A stretch of DNA of 64,000 nucleotides from Pseudomonas khavaziana (GCF_019145205.1 NZ_JAHSTT010000003.1:62001-126000); one strand, 5' to 3'; positions 32,840 to 41,620 are shown, numbered from the stretch's first letter. Notes: generated from the letters alone by a model not told the origin. Made by a program: numbers and translations.

Positions 32840-33313
32840 TCAGGGGGTGATTTTCAAGCCCAGTTGCTCGGCAGCCTGGACGGCGCAGGCTTCGTCCTGC
32901 GCGGCGCCACCGGCCCCGGCGATGCCCAGCGCGCCGACCAGTTCGGCGTCAGCGAACAGCGGTATGCCGCCGCCGAGCAACAGCAACTCGGGCAAGCTGT
33001 TAAGGTTGGCGGCCTCGGGATTGTTGCGTGCACGCTCGGCGAATAGCCGGGTCGGGGTTTTAGTCGACAACGCGGTGTACGCCTTGCGTTGGCTGGCGAG
33101 GCTGTTGTGCGGGCCGACACCGTCAGCCCGCAGGCCCAGCAACAGGTTGCCGCCGCGATCGATTACCGTCAGTGCAGCCGTGCAATGGGCCAGGCTGGCG
33201 TCGGCCAGTTGGCGTGCGGTGCGCAGATCCAGCTCGGCGTGGCGTGGCAGTTGGGGCATGGCCTGGGCCGCGGTGGTCACGGCGAGGCTGAGGAACAAAG
33301 CGGTGCGATACAT
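32840..33313 (-). CDS. Exported GlcG/HbpS-like protein
   Basis: A 157-residue protein: a signal peptide (MYRTALFLSLAVTTAAQA) then the GlcG/HbpS domain (LDLRTARQLADASLAHCTAALTVIDRGGNLLLGLRADGVGPHNSLASQRKAYTAL.., ending GIPLFADAELVGALGIAGAGGAAQDEACA). Relatives bind haem or cobalamin or serve as accessory proteins of oxidases. ATG 33313 starts at the signal peptide; an upstream in-frame start at 33373 adds 20 non-signal residues. It probably forms an operon with the HIUase-like gene. Confidence 0.8.
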   Translation of the reverse strand: MYRTALFLSLAVTTAAQAMPQLPRHAELDLRTARQLADASLAHCTAALTVIDRGGNLLLGLRADGVGPHNSLASQRKAYTALSTKTPTRLFAERARNNPEAANLNSLPELLLLGGGIPLFADAELVGALGIAGAGGAAQDEACAVQAAEQLGLKITP

Positions 33314-33413
33314 GCGAAGGGCTCCAGAAGGCAGGCCATCACGGTAGCCAGTGGACGCCGACAAAAGCCGCACAATTGGATGACAGGTTTGTAATCAAAC
33401 CCAGGGGTAAGAC

Positions 33414-33779
33414 ATGCAGGTGTTGTTAGTGGAAGACCAGCCGCAACTGGCCCAGCGCATGGCGCAGGGCCTGAGCGAGGCCGGCTTTTCGGTGGAAGTC
33501 GCGGCCAACGGCATGGCGGCGCAGCGGTTCGTGGAAGGCACCGAATACGACCTGGTGATCCTGGACGTGATGCTACCGGGCTTGAACGCCTGGACATTGC
33601 AGCAGGCGATCCGGCAAAAGGGCGACACGCCGGTGCTGTACCTGACCACACCGGGCGGCATTGAAGACCGGTTGCGGGGGTTGGAACTGCATGAGGATGA
33701 CTACCTGCTCAAGCCGTTTGACGCCAAGGTGTTGGTGGCGCGGGTGAGGAAAGTATTGCGCCGGGATCGTGGGCGCTGA
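33414..33779 (+). CDS. Stand-alone receiver domain, truncated CopR/CzcR-type response regulator
   Basis: A 121-residue receiver domain: acidic pair ED (residues 7-8), phospho-acceptor in LVILDVMLPGL (about 51), LTTPGGIEDRLRGLELHEDDYLLKPFDAKVLVARVRKVLRR at the end. That last stretch is the diagnostic junction of OmpR-type metal-response regulators, after which a winged-helix domain should follow. Here a stop and a REP doublet come at once, so the output domain is missing. TTPGG replaces the usual TARD. No kinase is adjacent. It may act as a phosphate sink or be a decaying gene. Confidence 0.75.
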   Translation: MQVLLVEDQPQLAQRMAQGLSEAGFSVEVAANGMAAQRFVEGTEYDLVILDVMLPGLNAWTLQQAIRQKGDTPVLYLTTPGGIEDRLRGLELHEDDYLLKPFDAKVLVARVRKVLRRDRGR

Positions 33780-33788
33780 TTGCCTTAG

Positions 33789-33870
33789 CGACCGCTATCG
33801 GGAGCAAGCCCTCTCCCACATTTGACCGCGTTCATAGTTCAGTGTGGGAGGGGGCTTGCCCCCGATGAGG
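33789..33870. repeat. REP doublet in tail-to-tail arrangement
   Basis: CCGCTATCGGGAGCAAGCCCTCTCCCACA and, 22 bases later, TGTGGGAGGGGGCTTGCCCC: the reverse order of the REPINs elsewhere in the window. It directly follows the truncated response regulator. Confidence 0.85.
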
Positions 33871-33894
33871 CCATCCCAGCCACTGAAAATCTTC

Positions 33895-34899
33895 CTACCG
33901 CAACCCATCCCGAAACTGCCCCGGCGTCACCCCCGTCCAGCGCTTGAACGCCCGGTTGAAACTGCTGGTATCGGCAAACCCCAGCAAATGGCTGATCTCG
34001 GCCAACGAACATTGCGGATCCCTGAGGTGCAACAACGCCAGGTTCTCCCGGCACTCGTTGAGCAGCGCATCAAACCGACAGCCTTCATCCGCCAGGTGGC
34101 GCTGCAAGCTGCGCAAACTCAGGTGCAAGGCCTGGGCAACGCGTTCGGCACTCGGCTCGCCATCGGGCAATTGCGCCTCGATGACGGCGCGCACCTTGCG
34201 CTCCCAGGTCAACGGTTGCAGTTGGGCGAGGGTGCGCTTGAGCACGGTTTCGTTGTGTTCGGCCAACTCCGGGTTGGCATCGTCAAGATGACTGTCGAAG
34301 TCGTGGGCGGCGAACTCCAGGCGGTCTTCGTCGGCGGCAAAAAACACTGGCGAGCGAAACACCTTATGCCATGGCTCGGGGTCGACAGGCTGCGGGCGTC
34401 GTAGATAAACGGCCAGCGGCGCATAGTCACGCCCAAGGCGGTTGCGGCAAGTGCGCACATAGATCGCCGCGAAGGCGTCGATGGCCTCCAGCGCCGGCGC
34501 GGGGCTGCCTTGGGGTTGGAGCAGGCGAAAGTGGTAGACGTCGCCGTGGCGGCTCAGCTCCAGGCTCAGGGCATCACTGACCACCTGGTGATAGCGCACG
34601 ATACGCTCGAACACCTCGCGCAAGCTGCCGCTGGCCACCAGGGCATAACCCAGCGCATGAAATGTCGTGGGGCTGACAAAGCGCGACACCCGCAAGCCAA
34701 TCGCCGGATCGCTGCTGGCCTGCACCGCCAGTTGCCACAGGCGCGTGGTCGCCGACAACGGATAGCGTGCGTTGGGGTCGTCCATCTGCTGCGGGTCGAG
34801 GCCGGCCTCGGCGCACAGCGCGGCGCTGTCCAGGCCCAGGGCGTCGAGCTGCTTGCGCAGGGCGCGGGTCCAACTGGCGAGGGAAGTGGGTTCGGTCAT
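33895..34899 (-). CDS. AraC-family regulator of the divergent desaturase
   Basis: A 334-residue OruR/ArgR-like AraC protein. The N-terminal ligand domain (about 20-205; FHALGYALVASGSLREVFERIVRYHQVVSDAL) is typical of the Arabinose_bd subgroup. The C-terminal domain has two helix-turn-helix motifs (SAERVAQALHLSLRSLQRHLADEG and SLAEISHLLGFADTSSFNRAFKRWTGVTPGQFR). It is divergent from the fatty-acid desaturase with 101 bases between; such pairs (as in alkane or fatty-acid loci) usually mean direct control. Ligand unknown, possibly a fatty acid. Confidence 0.88.
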   Translation of the reverse strand: MTEPTSLASWTRALRKQLDALGLDSAALCAEAGLDPQQMDDPNARYPLSATTRLWQLAVQASSDPAIGLRVSRFVSPTTFHALGYALVASGSLREVFERIVRYHQVVSDALSLELSRHGDVYHFRLLQPQGSPAPALEAIDAFAAIYVRTCRNRLGRDYAPLAVYLRRPQPVDPEPWHKVFRSPVFFAADEDRLEFAAHDFDSHLDDANPELAEHNETVLKRTLAQLQPLTWERKVRAVIEAQLPDGEPSAERVAQALHLSLRSLQRHLADEGCRFDALLNECRENLALLHLRDPQCSLAEISHLLGFADTSSFNRAFKRWTGVTPGQFRDGLR

Positions 34900-35000
34900 G
34901 GCGATTGGCGCTTGCGGTCAACAGGTTGGCGTCCGGGGCTAGCGTCCTGCCCGATCGCTTAGGGCAGGATAGACACATCAATGTACAAGAGGATGGAAGC

Positions 35001-36071
35001 ATGGACGGTACTTCTGCAAGTCCCCAGCAGATGAACGCACAACAGCGTTGCGCGCATATTCGTGAGGTGGTGCTGACCGAGGGCGCCCGATTGCGCCAGC
35101 GGCACCCCTGGCTGCTGCACCAGGATGCCCTGGGCGCCGGCATCCTGGCGTTTGCCTTGCTCGGCATGCTCGGCTCGGCGGCGCTCTATATCAGTGGTCA
35201 TCTGGCCTGGTGGGCATGCCTGCTGCTCAACGCGTTCTTCGCTTCACTGACCCACGAGCTGGAACACGACCTGATCCACAGCATGTACTTTCGCAAGCAG
35301 CGCCTGCCCCACAACCTGATGATGGGCCTGGTGTGGCTGGCACGCCCCAGCACGATCAACCCGTGGATACGCCGGCATCTGCACCTTAATCACCACAAGG
35401 TCTCGGGCACTGAGGCGGATATGGAAGAACGCGCCATTACCAACGGCGAGCCCTGGGGATTTGCGCGCTTGCTCATGGTGGGCGACAACATGATGTCGGC
35501 CTTGATCCGCATGCTGCGGGCCAAGACCTGGGCGCATAAACTCAGCATCCTCAAGCGTGTGGTGCTGGTGTACGCCCCGCTGGCGCTGCTGCATTGGGGC
35601 GCTTGGTACGTCTTCCTGGGCTTTCATGCCGCCAACGGCATTGCCAGCCTGTTGGGCGCGCCGATCACCTGGTCGGCCGGCACCTTGCAGATGATGCAAG
35701 TGATCGACATCGCTGCGGTGGTGATCATCGGCCCGAATGTGTTGCGCACGTTCTGCCTGCATTTTGTCAGCTCCAACATGCACTACTACGGCGATGTGGA
35801 ACCGGGCAACGTGATCCAGCAGACCCAGGTCTTGAACCCCTGGTGGCTGTGGCCGTTGCAGGCGTTCTGCTTCAACTTCGGCAGCACCCATGGCATCCAT
35901 CACTTTGTGGTGAAGGAGCCGTTCTACATCCGCCAGATGACCGTCAAGGTGGCGCATAAGGTCATGGCCGAGATGGGCGTGCGCTTCAATGATTTGGGCA
36001 CCTTCGCCCGGGCCAATCGGTTTGAGCGCCAGGAACAGCCAGGCGCCAGACTCGCTTTCAGCAAGCAATGA
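35001..36071 (+). CDS. Membrane fatty-acid desaturase
   Basis: A 356-residue desaturase. Histidine boxes: HELEHDLIH (about 83-91), HLHLNHHK (about 122-129) and HGIHHF (about 298-303), plus an extra conserved HFVSSNMHYYGD (about 253). Hydrophobic pairs near 42-75 and 190-245. The ATG at 35001 follows an AGAGGATGG region. It is distinct from desA: sequence and boxes place it among AlkB/terminal-hydroxylase-like or sterol-type desaturases. Substrate unknown. The divergent AraC gene probably regulates it. Confidence 0.8.
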   Translation: MDGTSASPQQMNAQQRCAHIREVVLTEGARLRQRHPWLLHQDALGAGILAFALLGMLGSAALYISGHLAWWACLLLNAFFASLTHELEHDLIHSMYFRKQRLPHNLMMGLVWLARPSTINPWIRRHLHLNHHKVSGTEADMEERAITNGEPWGFARLLMVGDNMMSALIRMLRAKTWAHKLSILKRVVLVYAPLALLHWGAWYVFLGFHAANGIASLLGAPITWSAGTLQMMQVIDIAAVVIIGPNVLRTFCLHFVSSNMHYYGDVEPGNVIQQTQVLNPWWLWPLQAFCFNFGSTHGIHHFVVKEPFYIRQMTVKVAHKVMAEMGVRFNDLGTFARANRFERQEQPGARLAFSKQ

Positions 36072-36096
36072 ACGCCAGGGGCAGGTCTTGCGCACC

Positions 36097-37284
36097 TTAG
36101 GCGTGACTGGGCGCTACGACTTCGAGGTCGGTGCGATAGGTGGCCGGGCTGAACACCCGGGTCACCAGCAGCATCGCCAGCACCGTCACGGTCAACACCA
36201 CCCAGGCGCTGATAAACGTGCCGGTGAGTTCGCGCAGCCAACCGGTCAGCCACGGCGAAATCGCATTGATCAAAAAGCCCACGCCCTGCACGAACGCCGC
36301 CAGTTGTCCGGCTTGGCGAGGGTCGCGATGGTGGTCGAGGGTCAGCAGCAGGCTCAGGGCGAAACACGCACCCAGGCCAAAGCCGATCAGCGCCACCCAC
36401 AAATGCGGGAATTGCTGCGGCGCCATCAGCAGGCCGAGGTAGCCGACAGTTTGCGCCAGCAGGCTGATGCCCAGCAGTGGGCGCCGGTCGATGCTGCGTT
36501 GGGCCAGCACCGGCATCAGTAGCGCGGCGATTACCTGGAAGATGGTCATGAAGGCCAGCAACGAACCGCTTGGCAGCACACCCCAGCCCAGTTGCTGATA
36601 GTAGGCGGGCAGCCACGCAACCATGCTCATGTAGCCGCAGTTCACCAGGCCGAAATACAACGCCAGCAGCCAGGCGCGACGGTTGCGCAAGCTCTCGAAC
36701 GCGGGAGCCTGCTGCAGATTTCTGGCGGCGCCCAGCGGCAGCCAGGCCCACAACAGCAACGCCCCCAGCGCCGGTAGGAGCCACACGCCAAGGCCTGCCT
36801 GCCATTGCTGGAAATGCGTGGCCACCACCGGGCTGAGCAGCGCCGCCAGCCCACCGCCGGCCATCAGCGAGGCCGAATACACGCCCATCGCCACCGGCAC
36901 GCGGTGATGGAATTCGCGCTTGATCATGGCCGGCACCAACGCCTGGATCAGTGCCACCCCCGCGCCGCCGAGCAAGGCGGTGACCAGCAGCGCCGACGCC
37001 TGGCCCATCAGCCAGCGCGCCAGGCACGCCAGCAGAATCATCATCAAGCCCAGGGCGATGCCGCGACGTTCGCCTAAGCGGGCTTCCACGCGCACGCCCA
37101 CCAATGCCACCAGGCCCATGCATATCACCGGCAGGCTGGTGAGCAAGGCGCTGCTCTGGAAGCTCAAGCCGGTGGCCTGGCGAATCTCGCCGAGCAAGGG
37201 GCTGATGGAACTGAGGATGGGGCGCAGGTTCAAGCCGAGTACCACCAGCAGGCCCCAGCCGGCGAGGGATTTATTCAGGGTCAT
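36097..37284 (-). CDS. MFS transporter, CynX/NimT family
   Basis: A 395-residue major facilitator with 12 hydrophobic segments. The start (LLVVLGLNLRPILSSISPLLGEIRQATGLSFQSSALLTSLPVICMG) is characteristic of the cyanate-permease/NimT group, where LR-P near the end of helix 1 is conserved. It overlaps the stop of the deaminase gene by 14 bases, so the two form an operon and the transporter probably moves the deaminase's substrate or product. A LysR gene is divergent from the operon. Confidence 0.85.
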   Translation of the reverse strand: MTLNKSLAGWGLLVVLGLNLRPILSSISPLLGEIRQATGLSFQSSALLTSLPVICMGLVALVGVRVEARLGERRGIALGLMMILLACLARWLMGQASALLVTALLGGAGVALIQALVPAMIKREFHHRVPVAMGVYSASLMAGGGLAALLSPVVATHFQQWQAGLGVWLLPALGALLLWAWLPLGAARNLQQAPAFESLRNRRAWLLALYFGLVNCGYMSMVAWLPAYYQQLGWGVLPSGSLLAFMTIFQVIAALLMPVLAQRSIDRRPLLGISLLAQTVGYLGLLMAPQQFPHLWVALIGFGLGACFALSLLLTLDHHRDPRQAGQLAAFVQGVGFLINAISPWLTGWLRELTGTFISAWVVLTVTVLAMLLVTRVFSPATYRTDLEVVAPSHA

Positions 37285-37732
37285 GCAGGGTTTTCCACTG
37301 GTGATACAGCGCGCTCATGCTGGCGTCGGGCAGGTGCTGAATGGGCAGGTGCTGCGCCTCAATGGGCAGGCCGACCTGTTGGCTGATGGCCGCAGTGGAC
37401 AGGCCGAACGGTTCGGCCATGGCGTTGCTGGCGGCAAACACCACGCGCTCCACGCCGCACAGGTACATGGCGCTCAGGCACATCGGGCAAGGCTGACCGC
37501 TGGCGTAGATCACGCAGCCGTCCAGGCGTGCGCCGAGTTGCCGGCTGGCGGTGCGGATCGCCAGCAGTTCGGCGTGGGCGGTGGGGTCTTGGGTCAGGTG
37601 GATCTCATTCACGGCTTCTACCAGCACCTTACCGTGGCGCGTGAGCACCGCGCCGAAGGGCCGGCCGCCTTGGGCAACGTTGGCGCGGGCCAAGGCAATT
37701 GCGCGTTGCAGGTGTGATTGATCGTTGGTCAT
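37271..37732 (-). CDS. Cytidine/guanine deaminase-family zinc enzyme
   Basis: A 153-residue nucleobase deaminase with the zinc signature HAELLAIR (HAE, near 56) and PCPMCLSAMY (PCxxC, near 82). GRPFGAVL and NEIHLTQDPTAHAE resemble guanine deaminase (GuaD) and TadA relatives. ATG 37732 follows GGGGGATTGC. It is first in an operon with a CynX-like transporter and divergent from a LysR gene, suggesting use of an external purine or pyrimidine. Substrate cannot be fixed from sequence. Confidence 0.85.
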   Translation of the reverse strand: MTNDQSHLQRAIALARANVAQGGRPFGAVLTRHGKVLVEAVNEIHLTQDPTAHAELLAIRTASRQLGARLDGCVIYASGQPCPMCLSAMYLCGVERVVFAASNAMAEPFGLSTAAISQQVGLPIEAQHLPIQHLPDASMSALYHQWKTLHDPE

Positions 37733-37824
37733 GCAATCCCCCGAATTTGATGAAAAGTGAAGTATGGTCAGCCGACGGGGTATGCTGAAATTAAATATAA
37801 ACATGCCAATCAGTGGCAAGCGTA

Positions 37825-38688
37825 ATGGTGACGCCCTTGTTCGATCCCGTGTTGTTGCGCAGCTTTGTCGCCGTGGTGGACTGCGGCAATTTCACCCGCG
37901 CCGCCGAGCGCCTGCATTTGACCCAGTCCACCGTCAGCCAGCAGATCCGTCGCCTCGAAGACGCGGTGGCGTGCCAGTTGCTGGACCGCGACCAGCGCCA
38001 TGTGGTGGCCACCGCCGAGGGCGAGCGCCTGCTCGCGTATGCGCGCCGTATCCTGGCACTGCACGAAGAAGCTGCCGACGTGTTGATCAACCAGCAGAGC
38101 GACGGTGTGCTGCGCCTGGGTGTGCCGGAGGATTTCGCCGCCGAGCGCCTGATGCCGCTGCTCTCGGCGTTTGTCGTGGCCTATCCACGGGTGCGATTGG
38201 AGGTCACCAGTGGCCTCGGCCCGGAATTGCAGCGCCAGTACCGGGGTGGGGAGTTCGATGTGTTGTTGGTCAAGCAGATGGGCGACAGCGACGACTGTGT
38301 GGCGTCGTGGCCGGAACCCCTTTATTGGGTCGACAGCCTGAACACCCCTGCGCTGGGTCGCGATCCACTGCCGTTGGTGGCCTTTCCCGTGGGCGGCCTG
38401 TACCGCAATGACATGCTCCACCATCTCGAGCGCTGCGGTTGGCGCTGGCGTATCGGCTACTCCAGCGCCAGTCTGGCCAGCGTGTGTTCGGCGGTGGCAG
38501 CAGGCCTGGGCATCAACCTGTTGCCGGAGCGGGTGCTGCAACCCGGCCATCGCATACTCGGCGCCGAGAGTGGCTTGCCCGCCGTTCACGGTGTGCGGTT
38601 GGCGCTGTACGGTCGCAGTGGCCTGGGTGCAGCGGGGCAAACGTTGTTGGCTGAATTGCTGGCTTTATGTGCTGGAAACCCGCACTGA
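37825..38688 (+). CDS. LysR-family regulator
   Basis: A 287-residue LysR protein: helix-turn-helix at the start (LLRSFVAVVDCGNFTRAAERLHLTQSTVSQQIRRLEDAVACQLLDR, about 8-52), then the effector domain (LRLGVPEDFAAERLMPLLSAFVVAYPRVRLEV). ATG 37825 is preferred; a GTG at 37813 is in frame. Divergent from the deaminase-transporter operon with 92 bases between the two starts, so that operon is its likely target. Confidence 0.9.
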   Translation: MVTPLFDPVLLRSFVAVVDCGNFTRAAERLHLTQSTVSQQIRRLEDAVACQLLDRDQRHVVATAEGERLLAYARRILALHEEAADVLINQQSDGVLRLGVPEDFAAERLMPLLSAFVVAYPRVRLEVTSGLGPELQRQYRGGEFDVLLVKQMGDSDDCVASWPEPLYWVDSLNTPALGRDPLPLVAFPVGGLYRNDMLHHLERCGWRWRIGYSSASLASVCSAVAAGLGINLLPERVLQPGHRILGAESGLPAVHGVRLALYGRSGLGAAGQTLLAELLALCAGNPH

Positions 38689-38810
38689 GCCATACCTTTG
38701 CTGAGTATTTTTGCATGCCTTGAAAGCACTGGAACACAACGGCTTGGCGCCAGGCACCGATGACGACTGAATTACAGGGTTGAGTTTTTGGTTATTAATA
38801 AATAGCTTCT

Positions 38811-38826
38811 TATTCCTTAACGAATA
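38811..38826. promoter_or_regulatory. TATTC..GAATA dyad upstream of the hydrolase gene
   Basis: TATTCCTTAACGAATA, 55 bases before the ATG at 38881. Same form as the site upstream of tcyJ and related to those before oscA and the sfnB-like operon. Confidence 0.45.
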
Positions 38827-38880
38827 TATGCCCCGTCCCTATACTGATCAGCAACGTTAAACGCTGCAGGAGGGCACACC

Positions 38881-39462
38881 ATGCACAGCGAATCGATTCG
38901 TTACCTGATCGTGCCGGGCTGGCAAGGATCGCCAGAAGATCATTGGCAAACCCATTGGCAGCACAGCCTGCCCAACAGCGCCCGTGTGGAACAGGCCGAT
39001 TGGCTGACACCGCGGCGCGAGGACTGGGTGGCTGCGCTCGCCGAGGCGATTGCCGCCGACAGCACACCGGTGATCCTGATCGCCCACAGCCTGGGTTGCA
39101 TCACCGTGGCTCACTGGGTCGCTACTGCACCGGTACATTGCTTGCGTCAGGTACGCGGCGCGTTGCTGGTGGCCCCGGCGGATGTCGAGCGCCCTGCGTG
39201 TGCGCCCGCCCTGCGTAACTTTGCGCCGATCCCCAACAACCTGCTGCCGTTCCCCAGCCAAGTGGTCAGCTCCGACAATGACAGTGCTGTCAGCGCCCCC
39301 CGGGCCTTGGAGCTGGCGCGTCAGTGGGGCGCCGAGGCCGGCATTTTGTCCGGCGCCGGGCATATCAATGTGAAGTCCGGCCACCGTCGTTGGGAGCAGG
39401 GTTTCGCTTATCTCTATCGCCTGCAAAACCGCCTCGAGCATCATGCTCGGCGCAGTGCCTGA
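38881..39462 (+). CDS. RBBP9/YdeN-family alpha/beta hydrolase
   Basis: A 193-residue serine hydrolase. It has the family opening YLIVPGWQGSPEDHWQTHW (about 8-26), nucleophile Ser in LIAHSLGCITVAHW (near 67), acidic residue in VVSSDNDSAVS (about 130) and His in SGAGHINVKSGH (about 160). AGGAGG precedes the ATG. It lies next to a sigma-54 activator and MetQ-like gene, an arrangement seen in sulfur-starvation clusters of pseudomonads. Substrate unknown. Confidence 0.88.
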   Translation: MHSESIRYLIVPGWQGSPEDHWQTHWQHSLPNSARVEQADWLTPRREDWVAALAEAIAADSTPVILIAHSLGCITVAHWVATAPVHCLRQVRGALLVAPADVERPACAPALRNFAPIPNNLLPFPSQVVSSDNDSAVSAPRALELARQWGAEAGILSGAGHINVKSGHRRWEQGFAYLYRLQNRLEHHARRSA

Positions 39463-39510
39463 CATTTTTCAACGCCCCGTCCCTGAGTGGATTGGGGGCG
39501 GGAGCCTGCC

Positions 39511-40434
39511 ATGAGTCAAGAAGCCTTCGGCCAGCCGCTGCTGACCTTTCCCGACGCCGAAAAAAGCCCGCTGAGCATCCGCGCCAAGGCGCTGGTGTTT
39601 GTCGACCCACGCTCACGCCAACTGCGTGAAGAGTTGGAAAGCCTCGCTCCGAGTGCTTTGCCCGTGTTGATTCGCGGTGAAACCGGTAGCGGTAAGGAGC
39701 TGCTGGCGCGACACATCCACCGTGGCAGTGATCGCACCGGCTTGTTTGTCTCGGTCAATTGCGGCGCGATCAGCCCGACTTACGCCGACGCCGAATTGTT
39801 CGGCTACACCGCCGGTAGCTACAGTGGCGCCGCCAGCAGCCGCGCTGGCTGGTTCGGCTCGGCCAATGGCGGCACCTTGTATCTGGATGAGATTGGCGAC
39901 TTGCCGCTGCCGATCCAGGTGAAACTGCTCTCGGCCCTGGAAAACCACGAAGTCACCCGCGTCGGCGCCCATCAGCCAAGCCCTGTGGATGTGCGCCTGG
40001 TGGCCGCCACCAGCATCGACCTGGCCCAGGCGGTGGCGGTGGGTAAATTTCATGAGCGCCTGTTTCATTACTTGAGCGAAGGCCAGCTGGAGCTGCCGGC
40101 GCTGCGTGACCGGGTGGGCGATATCTTGTCCCTCGCCGAGTATTTCCTCGGTATCTACAGCCAGCGCCTGGACCTGCCGGTGCCGCTGATCAGCGACGCT
40201 GCCCAACATGTGCTGGAACACCACGCGTGGCCGGGCAACACCCGTGAGCTGGAAAACGTCATTCATTTTGCCTTGCTGGTGAGCAGCGGTGATGAAATCC
40301 TGCCCGAGCATTTGAACTTGCCGGTGACGGGTTCACCGCTGGAGCAGGTGCGGCGGATCTATGCCAGTGCCAGCCCGGCCGAGCAAGCATTACTGCGTAA
40401 ATTCCTACATGAACAAAATGGAATATCAACGTGA
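39511..40434 (+). CDS. Sigma-54-dependent activator (SfnR-like), lacking a DNA-binding domain
   Basis: A 307-residue AAA+ activator. Walker A GETGSGKE (about 56-63), the sigma-54-contact loop in ELFGYTAGSYSGAASSRAG (GSYSGA where GAFTGA is usual), Walker B GGTLYLDEIGDLP (about 123-135), sensor I VRLVAATSIDL, and the R-finger region followed by WPGNTRELENVI. The protein stops about 30 residues after the AAA domain, so the usual Fis helix-turn-helix is absent, as is any N-terminal sensor. The neighbours (MetQ-like, hydrolase) suggest sulfur-starvation control like SfnR. Start: ATG 39511 after GGGAGCC. Confidence 0.8.
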   Translation: MSQEAFGQPLLTFPDAEKSPLSIRAKALVFVDPRSRQLREELESLAPSALPVLIRGETGSGKELLARHIHRGSDRTGLFVSVNCGAISPTYADAELFGYTAGSYSGAASSRAGWFGSANGGTLYLDEIGDLPLPIQVKLLSALENHEVTRVGAHQPSPVDVRLVAATSIDLAQAVAVGKFHERLFHYLSEGQLELPALRDRVGDILSLAEYFLGIYSQRLDLPVPLISDAAQHVLEHHAWPGNTRELENVIHFALLVSSGDEILPEHLNLPVTGSPLEQVRRIYASASPAEQALLRKFLHEQNGIST

Positions 40435-40542
40435 ATAAAAGATATTGTTCGGGAATAAAAAATCTAGGTATTGTCCCTCCCACGCCGCGATAGCACTTCG
40501 CTGGCACCTCACATAAAAACGGTCGTTATAAAAGGACACTGC

Positions 40543-41325
40543 ATGAAAAAGGTTCTGTTGTTTACTGCACTGGCGGCTGCCCTGACTGCCGGCTTCGCCC
40601 AGGCCAACGAGAAACTGGTGGTGGCCGCCACGCCGATCCCCCATGCGGAGATCCTCGAGCTGATCAAGCCGACCCTGGCCAAAGAAGGCGTGGACCTGGA
40701 AATCAAAGTCTTTACCGACTACGTACAACCCAATACGCAGGTAGCCGAAAAGCGCCTGGATGCCAACTACTTCCAGACCCTGCCGTACCTGGAAAACTTC
40801 AACAAGGGCAAAGGCACAAACCTGGTCACCGTAGTCGGTGTGCACGTTGAACCCATCGGTGGTTACTCGAAAAAGATCAAGAAAATTGAAGATCTGAAAG
40901 ACGGCGCCACCGTTGCCATCCCGAACGAAGGCTCCAACAGTGGCCGTGCCCTGCTGCTGCTGCAAAAGAACGGTCTGATTACGCTCAAAGACCCGACCAA
41001 CGCCTTGTCCACACCAAAAGACATCAAGGAAAACCCCAAGCACCTGAAGTTCAAGGAGCTGGAATCGGCCTTGCTGCCACGGGTGCTCGACCAGGTTGAC
41101 CTGGATGTGATCAACACCAACTACGCCTTGGAAGCGGGTCTGAACCCGGCCAAGGATGCGTTGATCATCGAAGACGCCAAGTCGCCGTACGTGAACTTCC
41201 TGGTGGCGCGCCCGGACAACAAGGACAGCGATGCGATCCAGAAACTGTCCAAGGCCTTGACCAGCCCGGAAGTCAAAGCCTTCATCGAGAAGAAGTACAA
41301 CGGCGCAGTGGTGCCGGCGTTCTGA
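40543..41325 (+). CDS. MetQ/NlpA-family periplasmic binding protein
   Basis: A 260-residue solute-binding protein with a signal peptide (MKKVLLFTALAAALTAGFAQA) but no lipobox Cys, so it is likely soluble in the periplasm. The domain is typical of MetQ (LVVAATPIPHAEILELIKPTLAKEGVDLEIKVFTDYVQPN.., RLDANYFQTLPYL, VAIPNEGSNSGRALLLLQ). It probably binds methionine or a related organosulfur compound. AAAGGA lies ahead of the ATG. No permease or ATPase follows, so it may feed the metQNI-type transporter at 53.7-56.3 kb. Confidence 0.88.
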   Translation: MKKVLLFTALAAALTAGFAQANEKLVVAATPIPHAEILELIKPTLAKEGVDLEIKVFTDYVQPNTQVAEKRLDANYFQTLPYLENFNKGKGTNLVTVVGVHVEPIGGYSKKIKKIEDLKDGATVAIPNEGSNSGRALLLLQKNGLITLKDPTNALSTPKDIKENPKHLKFKELESALLPRVLDQVDLDVINTNYALEAGLNPAKDALIIEDAKSPYVNFLVARPDNKDSDAIQKLSKALTSPEVKAFIEKKYNGAVVPAF

Positions 41326-41353
41326 TGTAGCTCAAAACCCCCTTCAAGGTTTG

Positions 41354-41389
41354 AACGCCGACGGCTACTACAGCGTCGGCGTTTTTTTA
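41354..41389 (+). terminator. Terminator of the MetQ-like gene
   Basis: Perfect stem AACGCCGACG / CGTCGGCGTT with a ten-base loop followed by seven T, 29 bases after the stop. Confidence 0.92.
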
Positions 41390-41414
41390 TGCCTGACCCT
41401 TGGAATGCGGTTAA

Positions 41415-41499
41415 AGGTGGGGCTTGCTCCCGATAGCAGTGGTTCGGTCAGTGCATCTGTGACTGACATACCGCTATCGGGAGCAAGCCCCCTCCCACA
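41415..41499. repeat. REPIN with a degenerate left arm
   Basis: Left arm reduced to GGTGGGGCTTGCTCCCGATAG; right arm CCGCTATCGGGAGCAAGCCC..CTCCCACA is intact. Confidence 0.85.
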
Positions 41500-41533
41500 T
41501 TTGATCTCCATCTCATATTTGATCTTCAGTGTG

Positions 41534-41620
41534 TCAGAGCGTGCGGCTCTCAATCGCCCGGCGCAACGCCACCAACCACTTCACCAGCTCCTGCGGATCA
41601 ATCGGTTTTGCTTCGTTCAT
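41534..41620 (-). CDS. Possible 28-residue microprotein
   Basis: MNEAKPIDPQELVKWLVALR.. ending ESRTL, an amphipathic helix with aromatic and basic faces. A GAGGGAA lies about ten bases before the ATG at 41620. It is too short to be certain; coding is suggested by the ribosome site and the regular helix pattern only. Confidence 0.35.
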   Translation of the reverse strand: MNEAKPIDPQELVKWLVALRRAIESRTL

